Assembly: GCF_002278075.1 (NCBI RefSeq)
Contig: NZ_CP022989.1
Span: 1,550,001 to 1,614,000 of the forward strand
DNA: 64,000 nucleotides
Origin: Paraburkholderia aromaticivorans
GTDB lineage: Bacteria > Pseudomonadota > Gammaproteobacteria > Burkholderiales > Burkholderiaceae
Direction: 5' to 3'
Made by a program: the position numbers and the translations under genes. The notes beneath the pieces are model-generated. The model had not been told where the DNA came from. It ran no database searches and was given only the letters and a program-made list of their open reading frames with translations. Of the stretch, positions 31,113 through 39,748 are shown one piece after another (within the stretch, counting starts at the first letter, position 1; each line of letters starts with the position of its first letter).

Positions 31113-32237
31113 ATGACCAGCCCTGCAACCATTACCTGGCCCGAAGCCGACGGCCCCCGCACCGCGCGTTGGCGCTCCGAGGCGGCCGTGCCGCCGCCCA
31201 AGCGCGTGATCGTCGCGGACGACCGTACGACGGCCGATTCCGCTTACCGTCTTGCCTGCGAAGGAACGACGCTGCTGTGGAACGGCGATTTCCAGAACGC
31301 TCGCCAGTTGCTACAGGCCGTCACGCGACGGCTGGAGCGCAAGCCTCGCAAGCAGGGCGAAACGCCGATCGACGCGTTCAACCTGCATCGCCAGGCACAG
31401 TCGCAACGCGCGCGCACGCTCGGCATGATTCTGATCCCGCTCGACGCCGCCTACGGTATTCCGCTGCGCCGCGCGCCCGATGTCCAGCAAGCCTGCATCG
31501 AAACGTACGGACCGGCGAACGGCGAGGCCTCGGTCGTGTCGCTGCGGGAACTGCTCGGCATGATCGGCGCGCACGAGTGGCGCAAGAAGGGCGTCGAGAT
31601 CGCCGCGCTCGGCGAGCGGATCCATCCGCACTACGGCGTGTTTTCCCCGGTGCGTGGCGAGTATGTGGATCTGGTTGCGCGCACGTCGCTGCCTTCGCTG
31701 AACAAGGCATTCGATATCGGCACAGGGACGGGCGTGTTGGCCGCGCTGCTCGCCAAACGCGGTGTGAAGAAGATCATCGCCACCGATCAGGATCCACGTG
31801 CGCTCGCTTGCGCGCGTGAGAACCTGACGCGTCTCGGCTACGGCCAGCAGGTCGAGGTCGTGCAGGCGGATCTGTTTCCGGAAGGCCGCGCGCCGCTCGT
31901 GGTCTGCAACCCGCCGTGGCTGCCCGCAAGGCCCGCTTCTCCAATCGAATATGCGATTTACGATCCGGACAGCCGCATGCTGCTCGGTTTCCTGAATGGC
32001 CTCGCGGAGCATCTGTCGCCGGGCGGGGAAGGCTGGCTGATCATGTCGGATTTCGCCGAGCATCTCGGTTTGCGCACGCGCGACTGGCTGCTTGGCGCCA
32101 TCGACAAGGCCGGGTTGACCGTGGTCGGGCGCGAGGACATTCGTCCGCGCCACCCCAAGTCGACCGATGAAACCGATGCGCTGCACACGGCGCGGATGGC
32201 CGAAGTCACGTCGCTTTGGCGTCTGAAGCCGCGATAA
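31113..32237 (+). CDS. class I SAM-dependent methyltransferase (HemK/PrmC-like)
   Basis: A 374-aa protein with a Rossmann methyltransferase domain in its C-terminal half. AdoMet motif I is FDIGTGTGVLAALLAKRG and the acidic end of strand 2 is IIATDQDPRAL. The catalytic VVCNPPWLPAR (NPPW, as in the N6/N5-methylating HemK family) is present. The N-terminal part (about 170 residues) is helical and unlike PrmC; the true prmC is at 49408. The substrate is unknown, possibly an rRNA base or a protein glutamine. In-frame ATGs at 31059 and 30894 could extend it; 31113 follows the more conserved-looking part. Confidence 0.75.
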   Translation: MTSPATITWPEADGPRTARWRSEAAVPPPKRVIVADDRTTADSAYRLACEGTTLLWNGDFQNARQLLQAVTRRLERKPRKQGETPIDAFNLHRQAQSQRARTLGMILIPLDAAYGIPLRRAPDVQQACIETYGPANGEASVVSLRELLGMIGAHEWRKKGVEIAALGERIHPHYGVFSPVRGEYVDLVARTSLPSLNKAFDIGTGTGVLAALLAKRGVKKIIATDQDPRALACARENLTRLGYGQQVEVVQADLFPEGRAPLVVCNPPWLPARPASPIEYAIYDPDSRMLLGFLNGLAEHLSPGGEGWLIMSDFAEHLGLRTRDWLLGAIDKAGLTVVGREDIRPRHPKSTDETDALHTARMAEVTSLWRLKPR

Positions 32238-32267
32238 GCGGCGGCTTGCGTTGGCACACGCGGTGCG

Positions 32268-33560
32268 TCACGTCGATGCGCCGCGCGCCTTGAGATGGCC
32301 GACGTGTGTGCCCACGTATGCCGCCGCGCCGCGTCCGGCTGCGAGGCCGCTCGCAAAGCAGGCGGTGAGCAGGTAGCCGCCCGTCGGCGCTTCCCAGTCG
32401 AGCATTTCGCCCGCGCAGAATGCGCCGGGCAGGCGCTCGATCATCAAGTGCGCGTCGAGCGCCTCGAAGGCAATGCCGCCAGCGGTGCTGATGGCCTCTG
32501 CGATCGGCCTGGCGCGGGTGAGACGCACCGGCAGCGCCTTGAGGGCGTGCGCGAGGCCGTTCGCGTCGGCGAAGGCTTCTTTCGACAGAATCTCATGCAA
32601 CAGCGCTAGTTTGACCCCGCCGATTCCGATCCGGCCGTGCAGATGGCTCGACATCGAGCGTGAACCGCGCGGACGCGTGACTTCGGCGACGACCCGCTCC
32701 AAAGGCAAGCCCGGCGCCAGATCCAGCGCGATAGTCGCGGCGCCGTCTGCCCGAATTCGATCCCGGATCACGGCCGACAAGGCATAAATCAGACTCCCTT
32801 CGAGGCCCGTTTCGGTCAGAAGTATTTCACCTTGTCGATTGTGGACTTTATTGTCTATGTCGGTGATTGTGATGGCCACCGGCTTGACCGGTTGGCCCGC
32901 AAAGCGCTCGCGTAGATACGGGCTCCAGTCCGCGTCGAAGCCGCAGTTCGCCGGCAGCAAGGGTGCCACCGGCACCTCGCGCGAGGCCATGAGCGGCACC
33001 CAGGCGGCGTCCGAGCCGAGACGCGGCCAGCTTGCGCCGCCAAGCGCGAACACCACCGCGTCGAAGGTCATGGTTTGCTCGCCGACGGGCGTGGCGAACC
33101 GGAGCGCATGGGCGGCGGCGTCGCCTGCTTCAGTGCCCCAGCCAGTCCACTTGTGGCGCATGTGAAAACGCACGCCCGCTTCGCGCAACCTGTGCAGCCA
33201 CGCACGCAGCATCGGCGCGGCTTTCATGTCGGTGGGGAAAACTCGCCCCGAACTGCCGACAAAGGTCTCCACACCTAGCCCGTGCAACCATGCACGCAGG
33301 GCGTCGGGATCGAAGGCCTGCACGAGCGGGGCGAGTTGCTCGCGGCGCGCGCCGTAGCGCCCGAGAAACGGTTCGAGCGGTTCCGAATGCGTGATGTTCA
33401 TGCCGCCTTTGCCCGCCATCAGGAACTTGCGGCCGACCGACGGCATGGCGTCATAGACGTCGACCCGCACGCCTTGCCGGGCCAGCGCCTCGGCAGCCAT
33501 CAAGCCGGCGGGGCCGCCGCCGATCACGGCGACGCGGGCGGAATCGAATGAGGATGACAT
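32268..33560 (-). CDS. BaiN/HI0933-like flavoprotein (TIGR03862 type)
   Basis: FAD/NAD(P)-binding oxidoreductase-like protein (430 aa). The N-terminal nucleotide fold is VAVIGGGPAGLMAAEALARQG, then SVGRKFLMAGKGGMNITHSE, which is characteristic of the HI0933/YhiN family. The C-terminal FAD-closing segment is AFCAGEMLDWEAPTGGYLLTACFASGLAAG. The reaction is unknown. The start at 33560 (MSSSFDS) is preferred; the frame stays open further upstream, but that stretch is low-complexity and Arg-rich. Codons for DNKVHNRQGE coincide with copy 2 of the 25-nt repeat. Confidence 0.85.
   Translation of the reverse strand: MSSSFDSARVAVIGGGPAGLMAAEALARQGVRVDVYDAMPSVGRKFLMAGKGGMNITHSEPLEPFLGRYGARREQLAPLVQAFDPDALRAWLHGLGVETFVGSSGRVFPTDMKAAPMLRAWLHRLREAGVRFHMRHKWTGWGTEAGDAAAHALRFATPVGEQTMTFDAVVFALGGASWPRLGSDAAWVPLMASREVPVAPLLPANCGFDADWSPYLRERFAGQPVKPVAITITDIDNKVHNRQGEILLTETGLEGSLIYALSAVIRDRIRADGAATIALDLAPGLPLERVVAEVTRPRGSRSMSSHLHGRIGIGGVKLALLHEILSKEAFADANGLAHALKALPVRLTRARPIAEAISTAGGIAFEALDAHLMIERLPGAFCAGEMLDWEAPTGGYLLTACFASGLAAGRGAAAYVGTHVGHLKARGAST
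32825..32849 (+). repeat. 25-nt near-repeat, copy 2 (inside flavoprotein gene)
   Basis: Same-orientation match (24/25) to 30887-30911. It encodes, on the minus strand, residues KVHNRQGE of the flavoprotein, a loop just before the conserved TETGLEG segment. Confidence 0.7.
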
Positions 33561-33944
33561 GCGGACCTGCGGATGAGCGAGCGGGGGAGGCGCGCCACCC
33601 GGACCGGATGATCGGGCGGCGCGAAGGGCGCTATTTTCACATCGCGGCCAGCGCAGGGCAAACTTAAGGGCAGGCTGGCGCGCCGACAAAGCCTGGGTTC
33701 GAGCGGCTTGGCGTCGGTCAGGCCCGCACCTGCGGCTTGGTTGTCGGCCGGCGCGACCTATAATTTCCAAACACCTTCCATCGGACGCCGCGCGCGTCTT
33801 TCCCATGTCAAACCAGGCTCCCCGCCTTCTTGCCGCTCGACGCGCCTCATGCTGTCCGTGCCGCCGCGTCACCGAAGGCGCTGTCGTGGCTCGCGCGTCT
33901 GCTGCCTGCGTGGATATCTGAACGTCTGGATCAAGGAGACTGCC
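33561..33944. other. intergenic region upstream of DUF1059 gene
   Basis: About 384 bases between the minus-strand flavoprotein gene and the plus-strand DUF1059 gene. Apart from the promoter-like pair at 33737-33764 I see no gene or repeat in it. Confidence 0.4.
33737..33764 (+). promoter_or_regulatory. candidate sigma-70 promoter for DUF1059 gene
   Basis: TTGGTT (33737-33742) and a perfect TATAAT (33759-33764) are separated by 16 bp. It faces the small gene at 33945, leaving a leader of about 175 nt. Confidence 0.45.
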
Positions 33945-34154
33945 ATGTCCCGCAAATATATTGATTGCCGCGAGTTTCCGAGCGAAACGAACTGCACCGT
34001 CGCCCTATCGGCCGACAGCGAGAGCGAATTGCTCGACGCAGCGGTTCAGCACGCGGTCGCTGTTCATAAGCACACGGATTCGCCGGAATTGCGTTCGCAG
34101 CTCAAGACACTCTTTCACGATGGCACGCCGCCCGTCGAAGCGCCGCGCGGATGA
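33945..34154 (+). CDS. DUF1059-family small protein
   Basis: A 69-aa soluble protein with the DUF1059 pattern: an early conserved Cys in YIDCREFPSETNCTVALSA, then ESELLDAAVQHAVAVHKHTDSPELRSQLKTLF. A strong ribosome site (AAGGAGA) stands 8 bases before the ATG, and this decides the start over the open frame running from upstream. DUF1059 proteins have no assigned function. Confidence 0.8.
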   Translation: MSRKYIDCREFPSETNCTVALSADSESELLDAAVQHAVAVHKHTDSPELRSQLKTLFHDGTPPVEAPRG

Positions 34155-34236
34155 GCTGGTCTTTCGGCAGAGAAAAAGGCCGTGCTGCCCGCCCGGCGTT
34201 GTGCCGTCGAGCGGGTAGCGTCGTCGTTGGGCTGTG

Positions 34237-34557
34237 CTAGCCGGGGTACGCCTCGTCCACCTTCAGCCCGGCGAGTTTGAAGATGACCCGCAGCGTCTGT
34301 GGCTTGATATCGCGCCGCGAAGCGAGCGTCGTCATGACGAAGTCGAGTACTTTGGCGTACTTGAGCATGGTCAGGCAGGTTTCCATGTCCACGCTGCCGT
34401 CGCGCATGACTTCAGCCAGGCGGAGCATTTCCGTGGAGATGTCGCGGGCCATTTCCAGCTCGAGCTGCTGCTTCTCCGACCAGGCCGGAGTGGCGACGAG
34501 CTTCGCCAGCATTTCCTGAAACTTCTGTTCGACATTTCCGTTGGGTACCGTATCCAT
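34237..34557 (-). CDS. conserved-looking hypothetical protein
   Basis: A 106-aa predicted helical protein I do not recognise. It has a credible ribosome site (GAAGAGG, 5-7 bases before the ATG), charged and evenly mixed composition (LELEMARDISTEMLRLAEVMRDG, then CLTMLKYAKVLDFVMTTLASRRD), and ends DEAYPG. No signal peptide, membrane segment or known motif is present. It stands alone between convergent and divergent neighbours. Confidence 0.6.
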   Translation of the reverse strand: MDTVPNGNVEQKFQEMLAKLVATPAWSEKQQLELEMARDISTEMLRLAEVMRDGSVDMETCLTMLKYAKVLDFVMTTLASRRDIKPQTLRVIFKLAGLKVDEAYPG

Positions 34558-34943
34558 TGCTGCCTCTTCTATTTTCCGAGCGCGCGTCCGCTGGAATTTC
34601 CGGCGCGCTGCTGGTTACGTAACGTTCGGCCCGTGTTCCGGGACCGTCCTCCCCACATGCACTCGGTTCGCGTGATCGAAGTCACGGCCGCAGCCAGTTG
34701 TTGTAGGCGGCACGGCCGAAGCCGACAAGGCTTGAGCCGGTACGCACGCTGCTTCTCGCGCCTATCTGGCCCCCCGCGTAACGGCTTTTAGAGCAGGAAG
34801 TGTTCCAGATTGATGCCATTTTTTGCACGATTCGCGCGGCTCTTTCGGTGAGCGGGCCGCACTTTGGGTAAACTGGCAGCAACTTTTCCCTTTTTCCGTC
34901 ACCTGTCGCACGTTCGCGCTGTAATTGATGACGGTTTCTTCCG
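34558..34943. other. intergenic region without a supported gene
   Basis: About 386 bases between the divergent hypothetical gene and the methyltransferase gene at 34944. Overlapping ORFs here have Arg/Ser-rich products typical of chance frames. No clear promoter or terminator is visible. Confidence 0.4.
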
Positions 34944-35786
34944 ATGTCCAGCAAATCCCACGAAATCCGTCCGAACCAGTCCGTCGAATTGCTGAAGGAG
35001 CTCCACATCCTCACGCGCGACGGCAAGATGAACCAGGACAGCCGTCGCAAGCTGAAACAGGTGTACCACCTGTTCCAGTTCATCGAGCCGCTGCTCAAGG
35101 AACTCAAGGACAAACAGGGCGCCGTCACCCTCGTCGACCACGGCGCGGGCAAGTCCTATCTAGGTTTTATCCTGTACGACCTTTTCTTCAAGGAGTTTCA
35201 GGCGCAGGCGGGTGGGGCTTCGCACATATACGGCATCGAAACGCGCGAGGAACTCGTCGCGAAGTCGGAAGAACTGGCGGCCCGGCTCGGCTTTACGGGT
35301 ATGTCGTTCCTGAATCTCTCGGTGGCGGACTCCATCACGTCGGATCGCTTGCCGGCGCAGATCGACATCGTGACGGCGCTGCACGCCTGCAATACGGCGA
35401 CCGACGACGCGCTGCGCTTCGCGCTGCAAAAGAAGGCAAAGTACATCGTCGTCGTGCCGTGCTGTCAGGCGGAGGTGGCGGGGGTGTTAAAGCAGAACAA
35501 GGGCAGGTCGCTTGGGAACGCGTTGACGGAAATCTGGCGGCATCCGTTGCATACGCGGGAGTTCGGCAGCCAGATTACGAACGTGCTGCGGTGTTTGCAA
35601 CTCGAAGCGCACGGCTATCAGGTCAGCGTGACCGAACTGGTGGGCTGGGAGCATTCCATGAAGAACGAACTCATCATCGCCCAGTACAAGGACCTGCCGA
35701 GGCGGCGGCCGGCCGAGCGCCTGAACGAGGTGATGGAAACGCTCGGTATCGAGGAACTCAAAGAGCGGTTTTTCGTTCCGGCTTGA
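34944..35786 (+). CDS. SAM-dependent methyltransferase (Methyltransf_32-like)
   Basis: A 280-aa protein with a central methyltransferase fold. Motif I is VTLVDHGAGKSYLGFILYDLF, the acidic end of the second strand is IYGIETREEL, and the signature ALHACNTATDDALRFAL (H-A-C-x-T-A-T-D) is typical of the PF13679 group. VVPCCQAEV follows, another hallmark. Substrates of this group are not settled. The N-terminal 50 residues are basic and helical. It stands alone, with the ATG at 34944 as the natural start. Confidence 0.78.
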   Translation: MSSKSHEIRPNQSVELLKELHILTRDGKMNQDSRRKLKQVYHLFQFIEPLLKELKDKQGAVTLVDHGAGKSYLGFILYDLFFKEFQAQAGGASHIYGIETREELVAKSEELAARLGFTGMSFLNLSVADSITSDRLPAQIDIVTALHACNTATDDALRFALQKKAKYIVVVPCCQAEVAGVLKQNKGRSLGNALTEIWRHPLHTREFGSQITNVLRCLQLEAHGYQVSVTELVGWEHSMKNELIIAQYKDLPRRRPAERLNEVMETLGIEELKERFFVPA

Positions 35787-35823
35787 CTAGGCGGCTTTTA
35801 CCGGCGACAAGCCGGCGTGTGGA

Positions 35824-36378
35824 TCACCGCTTCATCAACGCATTCCAGCCGGCAAGGCCGATTCGCCGCAGCGTTTCCTGATTCCGCTCGTAGATTTCTT
35901 CCGCATCGGGAAAGGCCTGAACCGCGCGTTCGATACTGTCTTCGCGCAGCAAGTGCAGTATCGGATAGGGCGCCCGATTCGTGTAGTTCTCGATATCGTC
36001 GGGGTTGCTGTCTTCGAATTGATACCGAGGATGAAAGCTGGCGATCTGGACGACGCCTTCGAGCCGAAGCTGCTTGAGCATCCGGTCGGCGAAAAACAGG
36101 CAGTCGTTGTAATCGAGAAAATCGCTGAGTGCTTGCGGCATGATTAACAGTGTCGTATCCACAGCTTCGGGGTCGGCCGCCATTAGCGTCTGAAGCTCGG
36201 TGTCCAGATCGGCCAGCACGCCTTCCATGTCCACGGCATCGCTGACTGCGTAGCGAATCTGGCCCTTCACGTGCACCGCTTTTGCAAACGGACACAGGTT
36301 GAGGCCGATCACCGCCTCGGTTAGCCAGTGACGGGTGGCGGCAATGACTGCATCGTGGGATTCGGCGGACAAAGACAT
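35824..36378 (-). CDS. DUF1415-family protein
   Basis: A 184-aa soluble protein of the DUF1415 family, function unknown. It contains TRHWLTEAVIGLNLCPFAKAV (the conserved LCPFA with its Cys), LIMPQALSDFLDYNDCLFFADRML and ASFHPRYQFEDSNPDDIENYTNRAPYP, the family's most conserved part. The start at 36378 is chosen over an upstream ATG at 36432 because the extra 18 residues are not like the family. Confidence 0.85.
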   Translation of the reverse strand: MSLSAESHDAVIAATRHWLTEAVIGLNLCPFAKAVHVKGQIRYAVSDAVDMEGVLADLDTELQTLMAADPEAVDTTLLIMPQALSDFLDYNDCLFFADRMLKQLRLEGVVQIASFHPRYQFEDSNPDDIENYTNRAPYPILHLLREDSIERAVQAFPDAEEIYERNQETLRRIGLAGWNALMKR

Positions 36379-36481
36379 GGCAGGTGGCGGCGCGGAAAAT
36401 AAACGCCATTCTAACGGCGCGGATCGGCGCAATTCGCGCGTTGCGCACAGCCTCGCACAAACACGGCGCGAAGGTGAAATC

Positions 36482-37132
36482 TCACTCGTTAGAAGGCGCG
36501 GCTGCCGGGCCGCATGCGGCGGCGATCAATTGCGCGGCGACTTTCGGCGCGGCCCGAATCGGCCCGCATCCCGGGCCGTACGTTTGACTGGCCGCGTACA
36601 CACCTTCAATCATCAAAGCGAGCGCATCGGCCAGCGCTTCCGGATCGTCGGCGCCCGCCGCCGCGGCCAGCTCCCTGAGTCGGGCCATCAACCGCGCCTT
36701 GTTGCGGAACACGAACTGCCGCGCCGGATGCGCCGCATCCGGAAACTCCACCGACACGTTCACAAAAGGGCAGCCGCGATAGTCGTCGATCGACGCGCGT
36801 CCCGCGAGGTCCTCGAAATATTGCTGAAGCTGTTTAGCCGGTTCGCCGGGATGTTTGGCGAAGCTCCTTTCCACGTAGCCGAAGAACTGCTCGTCCTTGC
36901 GCTCCAGATAAGCGATGACCAGGTCGTCCTTGGACGAAAACTGGCGGTACAGGCTCATCTTGTTCACGCCGGCCCGCTCGACCACCGCGTCGACGCCGAC
37001 GGCTCGCACGCCCTCGCGATAGAACAACTCGTCCGCGGCCCGCAGCAGGTTCTGCTGCGCCTGCGGCCCGGCCGTCTGCGTGCCGCGCGCACGCCGTGCG
37101 CCGGCCGGCTTGGGAGTTTCTCTGTCGGACAT
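36482..37132 (-). CDS. TetR-family transcriptional regulator
   Basis: A 216-aa regulator with an N-terminal TetR helix-turn-helix (about residues 38-70: GVRAVGVDAVVERAGVNKMSLYRQF) and a ligand-binding C-terminal domain (YRGCPFVNVSVEFPDAAHPARQF is typical of the TetR_C subgroup controlling efflux pumps). An operator-like palindrome lies 35-51 bases upstream. The gene was probably divergent from the MFS gene at 39838 before an IS21 element entered between them. Confidence 0.88.
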   Translation of the reverse strand: MSDRETPKPAGARRARGTQTAGPQAQQNLLRAADELFYREGVRAVGVDAVVERAGVNKMSLYRQFSSKDDLVIAYLERKDEQFFGYVERSFAKHPGEPAKQLQQYFEDLAGRASIDDYRGCPFVNVSVEFPDAAHPARQFVFRNKARLMARLRELAAAAGADDPEALADALALMIEGVYAASQTYGPGCGPIRAAPKVAAQLIAAACGPAAAPSNE

Positions 37133-37160
37133 GGGTGACCACCTGAATAAACGTGATGCC

Positions 37161-37189
37161 TTGACATGTTACCGACCAGTAACTAATAT
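37161..37189 (+). promoter_or_regulatory. sigma-70 promoter with embedded TetR-type operator
   Basis: A consensus -35 (TTGACA, 37161-37166) and -10 (TAATAT, 37184-37189) are spaced by exactly 17 bp. The spacer holds an inverted repeat, GTTACCGACCAGTAAC (37168-37183). A repressor bound there would block polymerase. It points right, away from tetR, towards the IS21 element that now begins about 10 bases past the likely transcription start. Confidence 0.75.
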
Positions 37190-37198
37190 CGCAACACC

Positions 37199-37205
37199 GA
37201 TTGTG
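37199..37205 (+). repeat. target-site duplication of IS21 element, left copy
   Basis: GATTGTG directly abuts the left end of the element. The same 7 bases stand at 39749-39755 directly after the right end. Confidence 0.7.
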
Positions 37206-37367
37206 TGGGCGGCGACAATTGTCTTGGCCGGTCGTTGACGATTGTTTTGGCCGGTGGTGAGGAGTTGGAGGCGGCGTAGCCGCCGGAGACGACGAACCAC
37301 CGGCGGCGCCAGGTCGACGGGGCTTTAGGATGGGCTGATCGAAGCTTAAATAAAAAGCGGTCAGCTC

Positions 37368-38861
37368 ATGTCTGGAACCCGCATTACCGACCAACAGGTT
37401 CGTCTCTACATGAACAAGCGCAAACACCATCCGCAGGAAGTCGCGGCCGCCAAGACCGGTATCAGCGTGCGTACGGCACGCCGCATCGAGCGCGATGCCA
37501 CGTTGCCCTCCCAGAAGCCGCGTCAATCATGGCGGACCCGCCCTGATCCCTTCGTCGACGTATGGGACAGCGAAGTCGTACCACTGCTGCGCAACGCGCC
37601 CAACCTGATGGGCATCACGGTCCTGCGCAAGCTGCAGGATGATCACCCGGATCGATATCCCGATAGCATGCGTCGCACGCTGGAGCGACGTATCCGCCAG
37701 TGGCGGGCACTCGAAGGGCCTAGCCTGGAGGTGTTCTTCCCCCAGGAGCATCAGCCCGGCGTGCGCGGACTGTCGGACTTCACCGATATGAGCAAGCTGT
37801 GCGTGACGATCGGCGGCGCCCCGTTTGGCCACCGCCTGTATCACTTCGTACTGGCGTTCTCGCGCTGGGAGTATGCGAACGTTGTTGAGGGTGGCGAGAG
37901 TTTCGAGGCCCTCGCTGCGGGATTGCAGAACGCGCTATGGCAGGCGGGCGGCAGCCCGCACGAACATCGCTCTGACAGCCTGTCGGCCGCCTTCAAGAAC
38001 TTGCAGGAGCAGGACGACTTAACGACGCGTTATGCGGCGTTACTCGACCATTACGGCATGGAGGGCACGCGCAATAACCGCGGGCTGGGCCACGAGAACG
38101 GCAGCGTGGAATCCTCGCACCGGTATCTGAAGGAAGCGGTCGACCAGGCTCTGATGCTGCGCGGCCATCGCGACTTCGCTGACCGGGCGGCTTACGATGA
38201 ATTCATCCGTGAGGTGGTGATGCGCCGGAACCGGCGCAACGCCGCGGCGTTTCGCATTGAGCGCACACAGTTGCAGGATTTGCCTGAACGCCGTACCACT
38301 GACTTCGTCGAGGAAGAGGCGCTCGTGACCCGTTGCAGCACGTTCACCGTGCGCGGCATCCTGTACAGCGCGCCGTCGCGCCTGATCGGCCACCGCCTGA
38401 AGGTGCGTCTCTACGGTGACCGGCTCGACTGCTATCTGTCGGGCGCGCTGGTGCACAGTACGCCGCGAGGCTCCCGTGCCGCCGACAACCGCCACGCACT
38501 GGATTACCGTCACTTCATTGACTCTCTCAAGCGCAAGCCTCAGGCGTTCAGGGGACTTGCGTTTCGCGACGCGCTGTTTCCGCGCGATGCCTACCGCCGG
38601 ACCTGGGAGCGGCTGGAGGCGCAACTGACGCAACGTCAGGCATGCAAGACCATGGTGGGGTTGCTCGAACTTGCAGGGCACCACGGCGTTGAAGCGTTGC
38701 TGGCGCAGCGGCTTGATGCGTTGCTCGTAGTCGGCGAACTGCCCGACCTGAAACAGTTGCGCGACGAATTCGCTCCGCGTGAGGCGCTGTGTCCCGAGGT
38801 GGTGGTCGAGATGCCTCCCATCGCAGTCTATGACGAACTGCTCGACAAGGCGGCCGCATGA
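37368..38861 (+). CDS. istA: IS21-family transposase IstA
   Basis: DDE transposase of 497 aa. It has an N-terminal helix-turn-helix (AAAKTGISVRTARRIERD, about residues 26-43) and a retroviral-integrase-like core. The probable catalytic residues are Asp137 (LSDFTDM), Asp203 (HRSDSLSAAF) and Glu248 (NGSVESSH). The C-terminal beta domain is also present. No frameshift or internal stop. The resident promoter at 37161 may drive it. Confidence 0.94.
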   Translation: MSGTRITDQQVRLYMNKRKHHPQEVAAAKTGISVRTARRIERDATLPSQKPRQSWRTRPDPFVDVWDSEVVPLLRNAPNLMGITVLRKLQDDHPDRYPDSMRRTLERRIRQWRALEGPSLEVFFPQEHQPGVRGLSDFTDMSKLCVTIGGAPFGHRLYHFVLAFSRWEYANVVEGGESFEALAAGLQNALWQAGGSPHEHRSDSLSAAFKNLQEQDDLTTRYAALLDHYGMEGTRNNRGLGHENGSVESSHRYLKEAVDQALMLRGHRDFADRAAYDEFIREVVMRRNRRNAAAFRIERTQLQDLPERRTTDFVEEEALVTRCSTFTVRGILYSAPSRLIGHRLKVRLYGDRLDCYLSGALVHSTPRGSRAADNRHALDYRHFIDSLKRKPQAFRGLAFRDALFPRDAYRRTWERLEAQLTQRQACKTMVGLLELAGHHGVEALLAQRLDALLVVGELPDLKQLRDEFAPREALCPEVVVEMPPIAVYDELLDKAAA

Positions 38862-39676
38862 ACGCACCCGCCTATGAGAACGGTCGTCTGGCCCTCATGC
38901 TCAACGAGCTGCGCCTGCCGACGATCGGCAGGTTGTGGCCCGAGTTCGCGGAACGCTCTGACAAGGAAGGCTGGCAGGCTTCACGGCTGCTCGGCGCATT
39001 GCTCGAGCACGAACTGGCCGAGCGCGCCAAACGACGCATCGAGCGCCACCGAACCGAGTCGCATCTGGACCCGACCAAGACACTTGCTACCTTCGACTTC
39101 GGCATGGTGCCGATGGTCTCGAAGGCGCATGTCACTGCGCTGGCAACCGGGGAATCCTGGCTGGAGAAAGGCGCCACGATTCTCCTGTTCGGGCCGCCTG
39201 GTGCCGGCAAGAGTCATCTGGGATCGGCTATCGGACACGCGCTGATCGACGCTGGCTACCGGGTGCTGTTCACGCGCACCAGCGAACTCGTCCAGAAGCT
39301 CCAGGCTGCACGCCAGAGCCTGCAACTGCCATCCGCGCTCGCGAAGCTCGATCGCTTCGATCTCATCATCCTGGATGACCTGTCGTACGCGCGCAAGGAC
39401 CAGGCCGAAACCAGCGTACTGTTCGAACTGATCGCCGAGAGGTATGAGCGCAAAAGTCTTTTAATAACGGCCAATCAGCCGTTCTCTGGCTGGAATGATG
39501 TGTTCCCCGACCCCGGCATGACGGTCGCAGCCATCGACCGGCTCGTCCATCACTCGACGATCTTTGAACTGAATGTAGAAAGCTATCGCCGTCGAAAGGC
39601 CAGCGACAAACAGAGCGCGCGCCGGCGACAATTACCCAACGACAATTACGATGGAGGCGCGACAACTATGAATTAG
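38858..39676 (+). CDS. istB: IS21-family ATPase IstB
   Basis: AAA+ helper of transposition (272 aa, DnaC-like). The Walker A is GPPGAGKS (residues 112-119), the Walker B LIILDDLSYARKDQ and sensor I LLITANQPFSGWNDVF. The ATG overlaps the istA stop. The C-terminal tail (SARRRQLPNDNYDGGATTMN) runs into the terminal repeat region of the element, since the element's repeat sequence is partly coding here. Confidence 0.94.
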   Translation: MNAPAYENGRLALMLNELRLPTIGRLWPEFAERSDKEGWQASRLLGALLEHELAERAKRRIERHRTESHLDPTKTLATFDFGMVPMVSKAHVTALATGESWLEKGATILLFGPPGAGKSHLGSAIGHALIDAGYRVLFTRTSELVQKLQAARQSLQLPSALAKLDRFDLIILDDLSYARKDQAETSVLFELIAERYERKSLLITANQPFSGWNDVFPDPGMTVAAIDRLVHHSTIFELNVESYRRRKASDKQSARRRQLPNDNYDGGATTMN

Positions 39677-39748
39677 CCAGCGACAACTACACCCGTTGAC
39701 CGGCCAAAATAGTTGTCGCTGACCGGCCGTGCTGCTTGACGCTGTCTA

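Larger units (their letters stand above)
37206..39748 (+). mobile_element. IS21-family insertion sequence (about 2.54 kb)
   Basis: An intact element with istA and istB on the plus strand, overlapping by 4 bases. Each end has a 6-nt tip (TGGGCG on the left, TAGACA read inward on the right), then two similar 20-22-bp units that each end in GGCCGGT. The units are 37212-37233 and 37237-37256 on the left, 39721-39742 and 39698-39719 on the right. Such multiple terminal repeats are usual for IS21. Flanking GATTGTG copies fix the boundaries. Both ORFs are full length, so the element may still be active. Confidence 0.88.

Noticed and set aside
30851..31819. 322-codon plus-strand ORF overlapping the methyltransferase gene
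   Set aside because: It is out of frame with the clear methyltransferase motifs and has no motif itself.
30298..32237. possible integrated element with tRNA-Thr attachment sites
   Set aside because: Composition changes after the tRNA, but no repeat of the tRNA 3' end, integrase or phage gene was found.
31113..32237. second prmC gene
   Set aside because: It has the NPPW motif, but its N-terminal half is unlike PrmC. The gene at 49408 next to prfA is the true prmC.
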